Source: Labilithrix sp.
Lineage (GTDB): Bacteria > Myxococcota_A > Polyangia > Polyangiales > Polyangiaceae
Length of the DNA stretch: 64,000 bases
Reading direction: 5' to 3'
Assembly (NCBI GenBank): GCA_019637105.1
Contig: JAHBWF010000010.1
Span: forward strand, 32,540-96,539
Made by a program: the position numbers and the translations under genes. This document shows positions 19,594 to 29,214 of this stretch, piece after piece. Positions within the stretch are counted from its first letter, which is position 1. Each line of letters starts with the position of its first letter. A model generated the notes under the pieces. It was not told where the DNA came from, ran no database searches, and worked only from the letters and a program-made list of their open reading frames with translations.

Positions 19594-21702
19594 TCACACC
19601 GCCCGTCGAGAGGTCGGGGGGCGCGACGGCGGCTCGGAGATCCGACCCTCGGGGACGCGGCCGAGGGCGCGGGCCCGCGGGGCGAGCGCGTGGACGTCGA
19701 GCGCGAGGCGGATCGAGCCGTCTCCCCGGACGATCGCGCCCGCGTACGGTCCGATCCCCCAGAGCAGCGGCGAGAGCTGGCGCACGAGGACCTCCTCGGT
19801 GCTCCCGACCGCGTCGACGCCCACGCTGAAGGACTCGCGCTCGGCCGCGGGCTCGGCGCGGTCGATCCCGTCGAGATCGACGACGAAGGGCGGCCGGTCG
19901 ACGAGGCGCGGCTCGAGGCAGGCGGCCAGGTGCGGGACGCGCTCGGCGTCCGTGTCCGCGACGTCGTTGCGGCGGACGCGCCGCGCGTTCGCCGCCGGGA
20001 TCGCGAGCTCCACGCCCTGGGCCGTCACCCAGAGCACGGTCGCGAGCCCGCTCTCGATGGGGACGTCGACGCGCGCCTCGAAGCCGAGGCCGTGACGGCT
20101 CGAGAGGCGGATCGATCCGCCCAGCCGCTGCACGCTGGCGAGGGTGATGTCGAGGCCGATGCCGCGCCCGGCGAGCAGGTCCGGGCTCTGCCCGCGGGTC
20201 GAGAAGCCGGGGAGGAACAGGAGCTCGAGCAGCGTCTGGTCGTCGGCGGCCTCCGCCAGGACCTCGGTGACGATGCCGGTCTCGACCGCGCGCGCGCGCA
20301 CCGCCGACACGTCCACGCCAGCGCCGTCGTCGGCGATGCCGATCGAGAGCCGGTTGCCGCTGCGGCTCGCGCTGAAGGTCAAGGTCGCTTCCGGCGGCTT
20401 GCCGAGCGCCGCGCGCGCGTCCGGGCCCTCGATGCCGTGGGCGATCGCGTTCCGGGCGAGCTGCAGGCACGGCTCCATCAGCGCCTCGATCAAGCGGCGA
20501 TCGATCGGCTCCTCGGCGCCTCGCGTGCGCACCGCCACGACCCGGCCGGCGCGGCGCGCCTCGGCGTAGACCGCCGCGGCGAGGCGCGAGAACATCCCGC
20601 GGATCGGGGTCTGACGCATCGTCGAGAGGATCTTCTTCGCCGCGACCGCGTCGTCCTTGAGCGACTGATCGCTGAGCTTGAGGCGCTCCGCCGCGGCGTC
20701 GAGCTCGTCGCCGATCTGCGCGAGGGCCTGGGACGCGCGCTCGATCCTCCGCAGCGCGGCCGCCGGCGCGCCCCACGGCCTCGGCGGGCCGATGAGCCGG
20801 AGCGCGTCGCCGAGATCGGCGCGCAGCTTCCGGAGCTGGCGCGAGTGCTCGAGCGCCCCGCCGACGCGCGCGGCGACGCGCTCGCGCGCCACGGCGATCC
20901 CGGAGGCGTGGTCGAGCAGCCGATCGACCGACCGCGCGGAGACCCGGATCGTCCCGTCGCCCTCGCGCCGAGCCTCGTCGTCCTGGCGCGCGGCCGGGCG
21001 GGCCGTCGGCCGGGTGCGCGGCCGCAACGGGACGCCTCGCAGCGTCGCGAGCGCGGCCTCCGGATCGTCGAGCAACGTGCCGAGGACGGCGCGCCACTCG
21101 GCGACCTCCGCGAGCGCGGCCTCCTCCGGGTTCGGCGCGCCGCTCGTGACCACGCGGAGGCGCTCCTCGAGCCCGTGGCAGAACCAGGCCATCGGCTCGT
21201 CGCCGACCGCGCTCGCCGCGCCCTTCATCGTGTGGACGTGCCGGTAGACCTCGGCGGCCGCGTCCTCGGGGCCCCCGTCGATCGCGGTCAGCGCGTCGTC
21301 GATCCGCGCGAGCCGATCGGTGACCTCCGCGATGTACTGCGCGCGCACCAGCGGGTCGAGCGTTCCGACCACGAGGTCCGGCGGCGGCGCGGGCCACGCG
21401 CCGCCCGCCGCGCGTTCGCCGGCGCCCAGGCGCTGGATCGCGACGCGCACGGTCGTCGCGGCCTCGGTCAGGGCCGCGTGATCGCCCTCGCGGAGCCGGC
21501 GCTCGAGCCGCAACATCACGGCGGCGAGCTCGGGCTCACCCGCGAGCCCGGCCGACCCCTTCAAGGCGTGGACGGTGCGGCGCGCCGACTCGAGCGTCGC
21601 GTCGTCGCCGGGGTGGAGCTTGACGAGCTCGTCGAGCGCGACGAGGTGACGCTCGAGCTCGAGGATCAGGATCCGCGTGAGCTCCGGATCGCGCGCCGAC
21701 AC
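19594..21702 (-). CDS. cheA: CheA-type histidine kinase with two Hpt domains
   Basis: 702 residues from a GTG, 4 bases after the preceding gene. Two histidine phosphotransfer domains are visible ('VHALKGSAGLAG' near residue 45 and 'VHTMKGAASAVG' near 155). A dimerisation helix region, a CheA-type ATPase (N-box 'LARNAIAHGIE', G1 'DDGAGVD', G2 'GRGIGLDITLA') and a C-terminal CheW-like domain follow. It would transfer phosphate to the REC-PATAN protein in the same operon or to unlinked regulators. Two Hpt domains in tandem suggest a branched or multi-step phosphorelay. The last 50 residues are low-complexity and Arg/Pro-rich. Confidence 0.88.
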   Translation of the reverse strand: MSARDPELTRILILELERHLVALDELVKLHPGDDATLESARRTVHALKGSAGLAGEPELAAVMLRLERRLREGDHAALTEAATTVRVAIQRLGAGERAAGGAWPAPPPDLVVGTLDPLVRAQYIAEVTDRLARIDDALTAIDGGPEDAAAEVYRHVHTMKGAASAVGDEPMAWFCHGLEERLRVVTSGAPNPEEAALAEVAEWRAVLGTLLDDPEAALATLRGVPLRPRTRPTARPAARQDDEARREGDGTIRVSARSVDRLLDHASGIAVARERVAARVGGALEHSRQLRKLRADLGDALRLIGPPRPWGAPAAALRRIERASQALAQIGDELDAAAERLKLSDQSLKDDAVAAKKILSTMRQTPIRGMFSRLAAAVYAEARRAGRVVAVRTRGAEEPIDRRLIEALMEPCLQLARNAIAHGIEGPDARAALGKPPEATLTFSASRSGNRLSIGIADDGAGVDVSAVRARAVETGIVTEVLAEAADDQTLLELLFLPGFSTRGQSPDLLAGRGIGLDITLASVQRLGGSIRLSSRHGLGFEARVDVPIESGLATVLWVTAQGVELAIPAANARRVRRNDVADTDAERVPHLAACLEPRLVDRPPFVVDLDGIDRAEPAAERESFSVGVDAVGSTEEVLVRQLSPLLWGIGPYAGAIVRGDGSIRLALDVHALAPRARALGRVPEGRISEPPSRPPTSRRAV

Positions 21703-21706
21703 GGGC

Positions 21707-22486
21707 TCAGCGCTCCGCTTCGTCCTCGCCCTCGAGGAGGCGCAGGATCGGCTCGAGCACGGGACGGAGCGCGGCCACGACGATCGCCTGAGGCGCCTTC
21801 CCGCTGAGCGATCCGAGCGCGGCGACCAGGGCTCGCGCGTGCTCGGCCGCGTCGGCGATCGCGCGGGCCGTCGCCGGATCGCTCCCGGTCGTCTTCTCGA
21901 GGCGGTCGCCCATCTCGGAGAGGGCGCGGTCCGCGTCGGCCGAGGCGCCGCCCACGCGCGCGGCCTCCTGCGCGACCTCGGCGGAGGCCTCGCGCGCGCG
22001 GTCGAGGCTCGAGTGCACCTGCGACAGCTCGCTCCCGAGCTCGCCGAGCGCGACCCCGAGCTCGCGGCACGCCTCCGAGCCGCGCGTCGCCTGCGCGCGG
22101 ATCTCGTCGGCCACGAGCACCAGCGACTGCCCCGGCCCTTCGCCGAGTCGTGCGCCCTCCAGGCCCGCGTTCAGCGCGACGAGCTCGAGGCGCGCGAAGG
22201 TCTCCTTGACGCGCGCGAAGCCCGCGGCGAGGTCCGTCGATCGCGCCGAGACGCCGCGCGCGCGGTCGGCGAGCGCGTCGACGACGCCCCGCTGCTTCGC
22301 GACGTGCGAGGCGATCCGCTGCGCGGCCTCGCCGGTCTCGCGCACGGCCGTGGCCGCGCGCTGGTGCGACGCCCAGAGCGCGCTCTCGAAGGCCGCCGCC
22401 TGCCCGGCGGCCGCGGTCGTGTCGCGCGCGCCGCGCCGGAGGAGGCGGAAGAGACGACGCTTCGGTTTTTCTCCCGACCCCGGCAT
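21707..22486 (-). CDS. Soluble methyl-accepting-chemotaxis-like signalling protein
   Basis: 259 residues, all helical, with no transmembrane segment and no sensory domain. The signalling hairpin is recognisable as 'ELVALNAGLEGARLGEGPGQ' followed by 'VLVADEIRAQATRGSEACRE', matching the CheA/CheW-contact tip of MCPs. It is short for an MCP and lacks clear methylation helices of full length, so it is more like a cytoplasmic array adaptor. It lies between cheW and cheA with spacings of 9 and 4 bases, so the three are surely cotranscribed. Confidence 0.8.
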   Translation of the reverse strand: MPGSGEKPKRRLFRLLRRGARDTTAAAGQAAAFESALWASHQRAATAVRETGEAAQRIASHVAKQRGVVDALADRARGVSARSTDLAAGFARVKETFARLELVALNAGLEGARLGEGPGQSLVLVADEIRAQATRGSEACRELGVALGELGSELSQVHSSLDRAREASAEVAQEAARVGGASADADRALSEMGDRLEKTTGSDPATARAIADAAEHARALVAALGSLSGKAPQAIVVAALRPVLEPILRLLEGEDEAER

Positions 22487-22495
22487 GTCCGAAGG

Positions 22496-22912
22496 CTACA
22501 CCGCCCAGCGGCCCTCGCGCACCCTCGCGATCACGGCCGCGACGTCGAAGGTGCGCGCCGTCTCGTCGCCGAACTTCACCTCGCCGGGCCCCTCGCCCGC
22601 CTCGAAGCGCCCGGTGGCGACGACCTCGATCCCGACGAGCCCCACGCTCTCGCCGATCACGGCGCACACGAGCATCGCCCCCGCAGGCCCCGCGTCGGGG
22701 CCCTCGACGACGTCGACGACCGGGATCATGACGCCGCCGACGAGCGCGACGCCGCGGAGCTCGAGCGGCCCGCCGGGGACGCGGGCCATCTCGGGGATCG
22801 GGCTGATCTTCATCGCGATCGACGCGGGCAGGAAGAAGAGCTCCTCGCCGGCGCGGAACACGACGCCGCCGTGCTTCGTCGGCTGCCCCTCGTGATCGGC
22901 CGCGTCGCCCAT
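22496..22912 (-). CDS. cheW: CheW-like coupling protein
   Basis: 138 residues of a single CheW-like beta domain: 'GVVFRAGEELFFLPASIAMKI', split here as 'GVVFRAGEELFFLPAS' and 'PIPEMARVPGGPLELRGVAL', with 'MIPVVDV' and 'VCAVIGESVGLVG'. CheW couples receptors to CheA. It is 4 bases after the REC-PATAN gene and 9 bases before the MCP-like gene. The sequence is divergent from E. coli CheW, as is usual in myxobacterial accessory chemosensory systems. Confidence 0.85.
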   Translation of the reverse strand: MGDAADHEGQPTKHGGVVFRAGEELFFLPASIAMKISPIPEMARVPGGPLELRGVALVGGVMIPVVDVVEGPDAGPAGAMLVCAVIGESVGLVGIEVVATGRFEAGEGPGEVKFGDETARTFDVAAVIARVREGRWAV

Positions 22913-22916
22913 CGGC

Positions 22917-24620
22917 TCAGCCCGCGCGACGGCGGAGGGCGCGGGCCTCGAGGAACTGAACGAGGATGCGGCACGCGTCGAAGCTCGAGAGGTTGCTCGC
23001 CTCGACGACCGCGCGGACGGTGCGCTCTCCGTCGACGGCGTCGAGCACCGCCCGCTCGCGCAGCGGGAGCGAGCCGATGTCGAGCTTGCCGAAGGCCGCG
23101 TCGTCGCGGAGCAGGACGGCGTCGAAGCTGCCGAGCGTCCGCTCGAGCAGCCGCCACTCGTCGACGCGGCGGAAGCCCTCCATGACGACGGACGCGACGG
23201 GCAGCGCGAGCCGCGCGTTCTCGGCGAGCTCGCTCGGCGCCTCGCGGCGGAGCTCGAAGCGCCCGGTCGTCCAACGGAGCACCTCGTAGAGCAGCTCGCT
23301 CGACTGCTGGGTGAGCGCCGAGCGGAGCTGCGACTCGACGATCTTCCCGGCGGCGAGGAGCGCCATCCCGAGCGGCCGCGGCTTCTGCGTCGCGACGGCG
23401 AGCGCGTCCATGACCGCCGACCCCGGCAGCGTCACCTTGGCGTGGAGGTCTTCGCGCCGATCGTGCTCGCTCGGCGGGATGGCCGACGGACGACGTGCCC
23501 ACGGGAGGGTGTCCGGCACCTGCGTCTCGCGCATCTGGATGCTCGAGCGCGGCGCCTCGACCTCGTCGCCCTCCTTGACGGAGATCCGGGGCGACTCGAG
23601 CGCCACGTCGACCGCGCTCGACGACGCCGCCGGCGCGCTCGGCGACGCCGCGGGCGCGCTCGGCGACGCGCGCTCGACGTCGAGGGCGATCCGCGCCGTC
23701 GCGGGGACGAGCGACGCGCGCTGCGTGATCGCGTCGATCTCGTCCGGGGTGAGGATCCCCTCCTCGACGAAGAACCGGCCGAGGCGGAACTCGTCCCCCG
23801 CGCCGGAGGCCTCGACGAGATCGATGGCGCCGCCGCGGAAGGTCGCGCGGACCTCGGCGTTGCCGTTCTTGCACACGAGGACGCCGGTCTGGTTCTCGGC
23901 CTGGAGGAGCTGGAGGATGGCGCCGATCGGCACCACACCGAGATCGCCGGAGAGCAAGACGCCGGTCTTCTCGCGGCGCTCGGTGAGCGCCTCCACCATC
24001 TCGAGGACCGCCTCGTTCGAGAGGCGCTCGGCGAGCGCGGCCGTGAGATCGGCCTGGGACACGACGTCGGGCAGCTCGGCGAGCGTGCCCGCCGCGACGC
24101 TCGCGAGCTTCTGCGCCACGATCTGGGCGAGGTGCGTGCGCTTGGTCTCGTACTCGACCGCCGCCGGGGGCTCGGCCGACGTCACGCCGGTGACGTCGTC
24201 GCCGTCGAAATCGGGCAGCCGCGCCGAGCTCGCGCGCGACGTGTTCACCTTCCGGAGCGTGTTCTCGATGACCGCGACGAGCGCCTGGGCGTCGAAGGGC
24301 TTCGTGATCGCGTCGATCGCGCCCGTCTGCTGGACGAACTGGTCACGGATGCGGTCGCCCTTCGCGCTCATCAGGACGACCGGCGTCATCGCGAGCTCGG
24401 CGTTCTCGCGGAGGGCCCGGCAGAGCTGGTAGCCGTTCATCCGCGGCATCACGAAGTCGACGAGCACGAGATCCGCCTTCACGGCGCCGGTCGAGAGCGC
24501 GTCGTACGCCTCCTGCCCGTCGGACGCGACCTTCGGCTCGTATCCGCTGCGCTCGAGGATCGTCGAGACCACCTTACGGATCGTCGGGCTGTCGTCGACT
24601 ACGAGGATGCGCGTCGCCAT
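22917..24620 (-). CDS. Response regulator with receiver and PATAN/DUF4388 domains
   Basis: 567 residues from the ATG at 24620. The receiver (1-120) has 'ILVVDDSPT', 'LVLVDFVMPRMNGY' and 'TKPFD'. After a linker, 'LSGDLGVVPIGAILQLLQAE' and 'TGVLVCKNGNAEVRATFRGG' mark a PATAN (DUF4388) domain (about 220-310). A long Pro/Ser/Ala-rich linker leads to a second, more divergent helical domain ('LGMALLAAGKIVESQLRSAL', 'RWTTGRFELRR'). PATAN regulators are known outputs of pili and gliding control in cyanobacteria and are frequent in myxobacteria. It is the first gene of the five-gene minus-strand operon and the likely phosphoryl acceptor of the CheA. Confidence 0.85.
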   Translation of the reverse strand: MATRILVVDDSPTIRKVVSTILERSGYEPKVASDGQEAYDALSTGAVKADLVLVDFVMPRMNGYQLCRALRENAELAMTPVVLMSAKGDRIRDQFVQQTGAIDAITKPFDAQALVAVIENTLRKVNTSRASSARLPDFDGDDVTGVTSAEPPAAVEYETKRTHLAQIVAQKLASVAAGTLAELPDVVSQADLTAALAERLSNEAVLEMVEALTERREKTGVLLSGDLGVVPIGAILQLLQAENQTGVLVCKNGNAEVRATFRGGAIDLVEASGAGDEFRLGRFFVEEGILTPDEIDAITQRASLVPATARIALDVERASPSAPAASPSAPAASSSAVDVALESPRISVKEGDEVEAPRSSIQMRETQVPDTLPWARRPSAIPPSEHDRREDLHAKVTLPGSAVMDALAVATQKPRPLGMALLAAGKIVESQLRSALTQQSSELLYEVLRWTTGRFELRREAPSELAENARLALPVASVVMEGFRRVDEWRLLERTLGSFDAVLLRDDAAFGKLDIGSLPLRERAVLDAVDGERTVRAVVEASNLSSFDACRILVQFLEARALRRRAG

Positions 24621-24733
24621 CGGAGGCGGACGAAAAGTACAACGCCGAGGTGCCCTCGGCCATGGAAACCGCGCGTCGCGCGCGACGCGATCCCTCGGCA
24701 CGAGGCCCGAAGGTCGTCTAGAGTACGGGGCCC

Positions 24734-26080
24734 GTGAAGGTGCTCATTCGTGGGGGAACGCTCGTGCGCTGCGACGCGGCCGGAACGGTCGCGGAGGGCG
24801 ATCTCCTCGTCGACGACGGGCGTATCGCGGCGCTCGGGCGCGTCACCGACCCGACGCGCCGCGGCGGATCCGGCGAGCGCGGCGTCGTCCGTGTCCTCGA
24901 CGCGCGCGGCTGCGCCGTGATCCCCGGCTTCGTCCAGGCGCACGTGCACCTATGCCAGGTGCTCTTCCGCGGCATGGCGGACGATCTGCCGCTCCTCGAC
25001 TGGCTCGAGCAGCGGATCTGGCCCTACGAGGCCGCGCACGACGACGCGTCGCTCTCCGCGAGCGCCGAGCTCGGCCTCCTCGAGATGATGCTCGCGGGCA
25101 CGACGACCATCCTCGACATGGGCACGGTGCACGGCTACGACGCCGTCTTCGACGCGTGCGAGCGCGCCGGCGTCCGCGCGTTCGGCGGCAAGACGATGAT
25201 GGACGCCGGCAAGGGCGTCCCGAAGGGGCTCCGCGAGACGACGGCGTCGAGCCTGCGCGAGGCCGACGGCCTCCGCGCGCGCTGGAGCGGCGAGGGCCGC
25301 GGCCGCCTGGCGTACGCCTACGCCCCGCGGTTCATCCTCTCGTGCACCGAGGCGCTGTTCCGCGGCACCGTCGAGCGCGCGAACGACTCCGGTGCGCTCC
25401 TCCACAGCCACGTCGCCGAGCACCCGGACGAGCGCGACGTGGTGCGGCGCGCGCTCGGCGCCAGCGACATCGCGATGCTCCGCAAGTGGGGCTTCAAGGG
25501 GAAGAACACGGTGCTCGCCCACGGCGTCCAGCTCACCGAGGCCGAGATGGACGCCGTCGCCCGCGACGGCACGCGCATCGTCCACTGCCCCAGCGCCAAC
25601 CTGAAGCTCGGCTCCGGGATCGCGCGGGTGCACGAGCTCGCGCGCCGCGGCGTCCAGGTCGCGCTCGGCGCGGACGGCGCCCCGTGCAACAACAACCTCG
25701 ATCCGTGGGTCGAGCTGCGCCACGCCGCGCTGCTCGCCAAGGTGCGGACGGGCGTGACCACCTTGCCCGCGCGCCGGGCGCTCGAGCTGGCGACCATCGA
25801 GGGCGCGCGGGCGCTCGGCATCGACGGCGAGGTCGGCTCGCTCGAGATCGGCAAGCGCGCCGATCTCGTGATCGTCCGGACGGACGGCCCGCACATCGAG
25901 CCCGGCGGCGACGCGTGGTCCCGGCTGGTCTACGGCTGCACCTCGCGGGACGTCGTCCACGTCCTCGTCGACGGCGAGCTCGTGGTCCGCGACGGCGAGC
26001 ACACCCGGCTCGACCACGACCGCGTCCTGTCGCGAGCGCGCTCCCAGGCGAAGCGGCTCGTGGCCCGCGCCGAGGCCTGA
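24734..26080 (+). CDS. Metal-dependent amidohydrolase of the TrzN/SAH-deaminase (MtaD-like) family
   Basis: 448 residues from a GTG at 24734. It has the typical layout: an N-terminal 'GDLLVDDGRIAALG' sandwich part, 'VIPGFVQAHVHLCQV' (HxH metal ligands), 'LHSHVAEHPDE' and 'VLAHGVQLTEAEMD' (further His ligands), 'VHCPSANLKLGSG' and 'LGADGAPCNNNLDPW' (Asp ligand), and C-terminal 'LEIGKRADLVIV'. These match aminohydrolases that deaminate S-adenosylhomocysteine, methylthioadenosine, guanine or triazines. The exact substrate cannot be read. It is divergent from the chemosensory operon across a 113-base gap holding both promoters. Confidence 0.85.
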   Translation: MKVLIRGGTLVRCDAAGTVAEGDLLVDDGRIAALGRVTDPTRRGGSGERGVVRVLDARGCAVIPGFVQAHVHLCQVLFRGMADDLPLLDWLEQRIWPYEAAHDDASLSASAELGLLEMMLAGTTTILDMGTVHGYDAVFDACERAGVRAFGGKTMMDAGKGVPKGLRETTASSLREADGLRARWSGEGRGRLAYAYAPRFILSCTEALFRGTVERANDSGALLHSHVAEHPDERDVVRRALGASDIAMLRKWGFKGKNTVLAHGVQLTEAEMDAVARDGTRIVHCPSANLKLGSGIARVHELARRGVQVALGADGAPCNNNLDPWVELRHAALLAKVRTGVTTLPARRALELATIEGARALGIDGEVGSLEIGKRADLVIVRTDGPHIEPGGDAWSRLVYGCTSRDVVHVLVDGELVVRDGEHTRLDHDRVLSRARSQAKRLVARAEA

Positions 26081-26085
26081 GCCCC

Positions 26086-26203
26086 GGCGTCGAGCCGCTC
26101 GGGGCGACGCGGACGCGCGCTCGGCGGCGGACGCTACGCGCCGGGGCGCCGGCGCCGAGCCGCTCGGGCGCGCCGCTCGGCGGCGGACGCTACGCGCCGG
26201 GGC
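26086..26203. repeat. Two-copy GC-rich tandem repeat of about 56 bp
   Basis: A 29-base core GCTCGGCGGCGGACGCTACG plus CGCCGGGGC is found exactly at 26119-26147 and 26175-26203, and a shorter shared segment 'GAGCCGCTCGGG' precedes each (26090 and 26157 areas). It follows the amidohydrolase stop directly and could act as a terminator-like or simple duplicated region. Confidence 0.65.
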
Positions 26204-26328
26204 TGTCTTTCGGTAGCAGTCCATCTAGACTATCGTTTGGTGCCTTGTGTGCGACGCGCGGTCAGGACCGCGCTGGGGCCCGGCAGCGCTACGCGATGGG
26301 ATCGCGGCGGCCGTAGGATGGAGGGTTC

Positions 26329-29051
26329 ATGGCTTCGAGCATTCTGGTGATGCTTGCGTTGTGCGCGCTCGGGACCGCAGTCGCGAACTGCGGCTCCGAA
26401 GATGGAGGCGCCTTCCAGGACGGCAACGCCGGGAGGACAGGCGGCCAGGGCCCCTCCGGCGGGTTCGGCGACGAACGCCGAAGGCGGCGCGAACATCGAC
26501 CAGCACGGCTGCAAGCTCACGTGCGCCGATCTCAAAATCGGCTGCGGCCGCCGGTGACGGCTGCGGCAGGCTCATCTGCGAAGCTGCAGGACCTATCAGG
26601 GACTCCAGACCTGCGGCGGCGGCGGTACACCGAAGCGCGTCTGCGGCGGCGCCGCGAGGCTGCGTGAAGAAGGCGATGCCGGGACCTCGACGTCGATTGT
26701 GGGCCCCACGGCGACGGCTGCGGCGGGCAAGATCAACTGCAGGCAATGTCAGGGGCAGGCGGTCTGCGGCGGCGGCGGCCCGGCAAGTGCGGCGGCCCGG
26801 ATCACCGACGGCGGCGCCGTCCTGCTCCCCGACGGCCCGGAGCGTGCGTCGCGCCCGTACGACGTGCGCGGCGGGCGAGAGTGCGGTCAGTGGCCGACGG
26901 CTGCGGCGGCCTCCTCTTCTCGACGTGCGCTGCCGGGACGAGCTGCAGCGGCGGCGGCGTCCCAGCCAGTGCGGCGCGCCGGCATGCATCAAGACGACCT
27001 GCATCGCGCAGAAGGCGCGACGCCTGCGGCTTCATCGCCGACGGCTGCGGGTGGCAGCGTCAGCTGCGGCGGCGCGAGCTGCCCGAACAGGCAGTTTTTG
27101 CTGGCGGCGGCGGACCGAACAAGTGCGGTGTCGGCGAGGACGCCGGCATCCGTGCGTCGGCTTCTGCCAGAACGTCGTCACGACCTGCGGGGCGTCGCCC
27201 ACGCGCATCACCGGCAAGATCTACGCGCCCAACAACACGCTGCCGATCCCCGGCGCCGTCTACACGTCGAACGGCTCGATGACGGCGCCGTACGGCGTGA
27301 CCGCGATCACCGACGGCGTCGCCGGCGGCACGGTACGAACAGTGCAACGCCGGGCGAGCGGCTCGCCGCTCACGACCACCACGAGCGCGGCCGACGGCGT
27401 TCCCTCGCAGCGACGAACGTCCCCGCCGGCGTGGCGTTCCGCTCGTCATCAGCTCGGCAAGTGGCGCCGCATATGGTGACCATCCCCGCGGTCGCCGCGT
27501 GCACCGAGCAGCCGCTCGCGCAGGGCAACGTCGCGACCTCGCTCACGCGTCTCCCGACGCGGCAGAACAGAGAACAGCAGGGTCGACAACATCCGCTCGT
27601 CGCAATCTCGACGGGCCGCGTCGACGGCCTCGAGTGCGTGTTCCGCAGCTCGGCATCGAAGACGCGGCAGTTCGGCGCAACCCACAGGCTTCAGGCGCGG
27701 GCGGGGCGCATCCGCCTCTACCAGGTTGACGACCAGGACGGCAGCAGCAACGGCAACGGCGGCGCCCGGATCAGCTCGAACACCCCGCGCGTCGCGGCGC
27801 CCGCCCTCACCAGCGATCAGGCGAACCTCGATCAAGTACGACGCGGTCGTCTTCGCGTGCCCCGGCCGCGCGAACAACTACCCAACAACAACGCGGGCAA
27901 CCGTGACCAGCTCGATCAGCGTGCGCGCGTACGCCAACAAAAGGGCGGCGCGTGTTCGCGACCCACACTCAGCTACACGTACCTCTTCGGCCGTACGCGT
28001 GGGACGAGACCGTCGCGTGGAACACGAGCGCGAGCCAAATTCTGAACACCGCGACCGGGCGGGTCGACGACCTTCGGGAAGGGGCCTGCTCTTCTCGGAA
28101 GGTGGCTCGAGGCCGCTGACGTCAACGCGCTCCGCTTCACCGCCTCCGCGAATCAGCATCTCCGAGGCGCGCAGCAACTGCGAAGCTCCCGGTCACCGCC
28201 GGGGCGCAGTCGTGGATCACGGGCCACAACGAGGACGGAACGCGGGGACCGGCGTGTTTCACTACGCGTTCTTACGCCTGGGAACGCCGCCCCGGAGAAC
28301 CGGAATTGCGGCCGCGTCCTCTTCAGCGACTTCCACGTCTCGATCGGGACCGTCGGCATCGACGAACTTCCGAACGAGTGCAACCGCAACGGCCTCGCCG
28401 CGCGGGGAGAAGGTCCTCGCCATTCAACTCACTTCGATCTCACGTCGTGGCATCGAGCCGACGACCGCCGCCTCCGACGTGCAGAAGCCCACCGCTCACC
28501 TGCGCCCGGCGGATCGCCTGCAGCAAGGCCGGTAACGGCTGCGGGCTCGAGATCGACTGCCCCATGTTGCGCGAACCAGATCGCTGCACGGGCTCCGCCG
28601 CTTCCCAGTGCGTCTTGCCCCACCTGCACGCCGACCACCTGCCTCGCGAAGAGGGCGCCAGGTGCGGGATGATCGCGAACGGCTGCAGCTCGCTCGACTG
28701 CAGACCGTGCACGGCAGCCGGCCAGATCTGCGGAAGCCAGCGGCGAACAAGTGCGGCAGCAACAGCTGCCCACGCCGACGACCTGCGGGGCGCAGAACAT
28801 CAGTGCGGTCCGGCCGGCAGCGGCTGCGGCAGCCTCCTCCAGTGCGGCTCCTGCCCCGCGGGTCAGACCTCGGCGGCGGCGGCACCAGCGTCTGCGGCGC
28901 CCCAACTGCACAAGCGCACGTGCGCCCAGCTCAACGCCAACTGCGGGTTCATCGGGAGGAGACGGCTGCGGCGGCGCGGCTCGACTGCAGGCCGTGCCAG
29001 AACCAGTCAAGTCTGCGGCGCCGGGGGCACCACAACCAGTGCGGCGGGTAA
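26329..29051 (+). pseudogene. Cysteine-rich repeat surface protein, reading frame broken many times
   Basis: The start 'MASSILVMLALCALGTAVAN' followed by C gives a lipoprotein-type signal. No frame stays open, but pieces in all three frames rebuild a repeated module: 'CKLTCADLKIGCG', 'GDGCGRLIC', 'CRQCQGQAVCGGGG', 'ADGCGGLL', 'CGFIADGCG', 'GSGCGSLLQCGSCPAGQT'. This is the CG-rich repeat found in large myxobacterial surface proteins. Between repeat blocks there is a carboxypeptidase-regulatory-like region ('ITGKIYAPNNTLPIPGAVYT', 'NVPAGVAF', 'KYDAVVFACPGRANN' split over frames). The restored end is 'QCGG' with a stop at 29049-29051. At least a dozen indels would be required. Function likely adhesive or envelope-structural. 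Confidence 0.65.
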
Positions 29052-29214
29052 CATCCCGAAGTGATCCGAGCGAAGGCGCGCGCCGACCCCGAAGCGCCCG
29101 GCTCGAGCAAGCCGCGGCGCGCTACCGCTTGATTTAGGCCGCCGACGGCCGGCGTAGAGCCGTCGACGTTCGCGCGACAGCCGCTCCCAAGCCGTCGGCG
29201 CTCGCGCGACGGAC

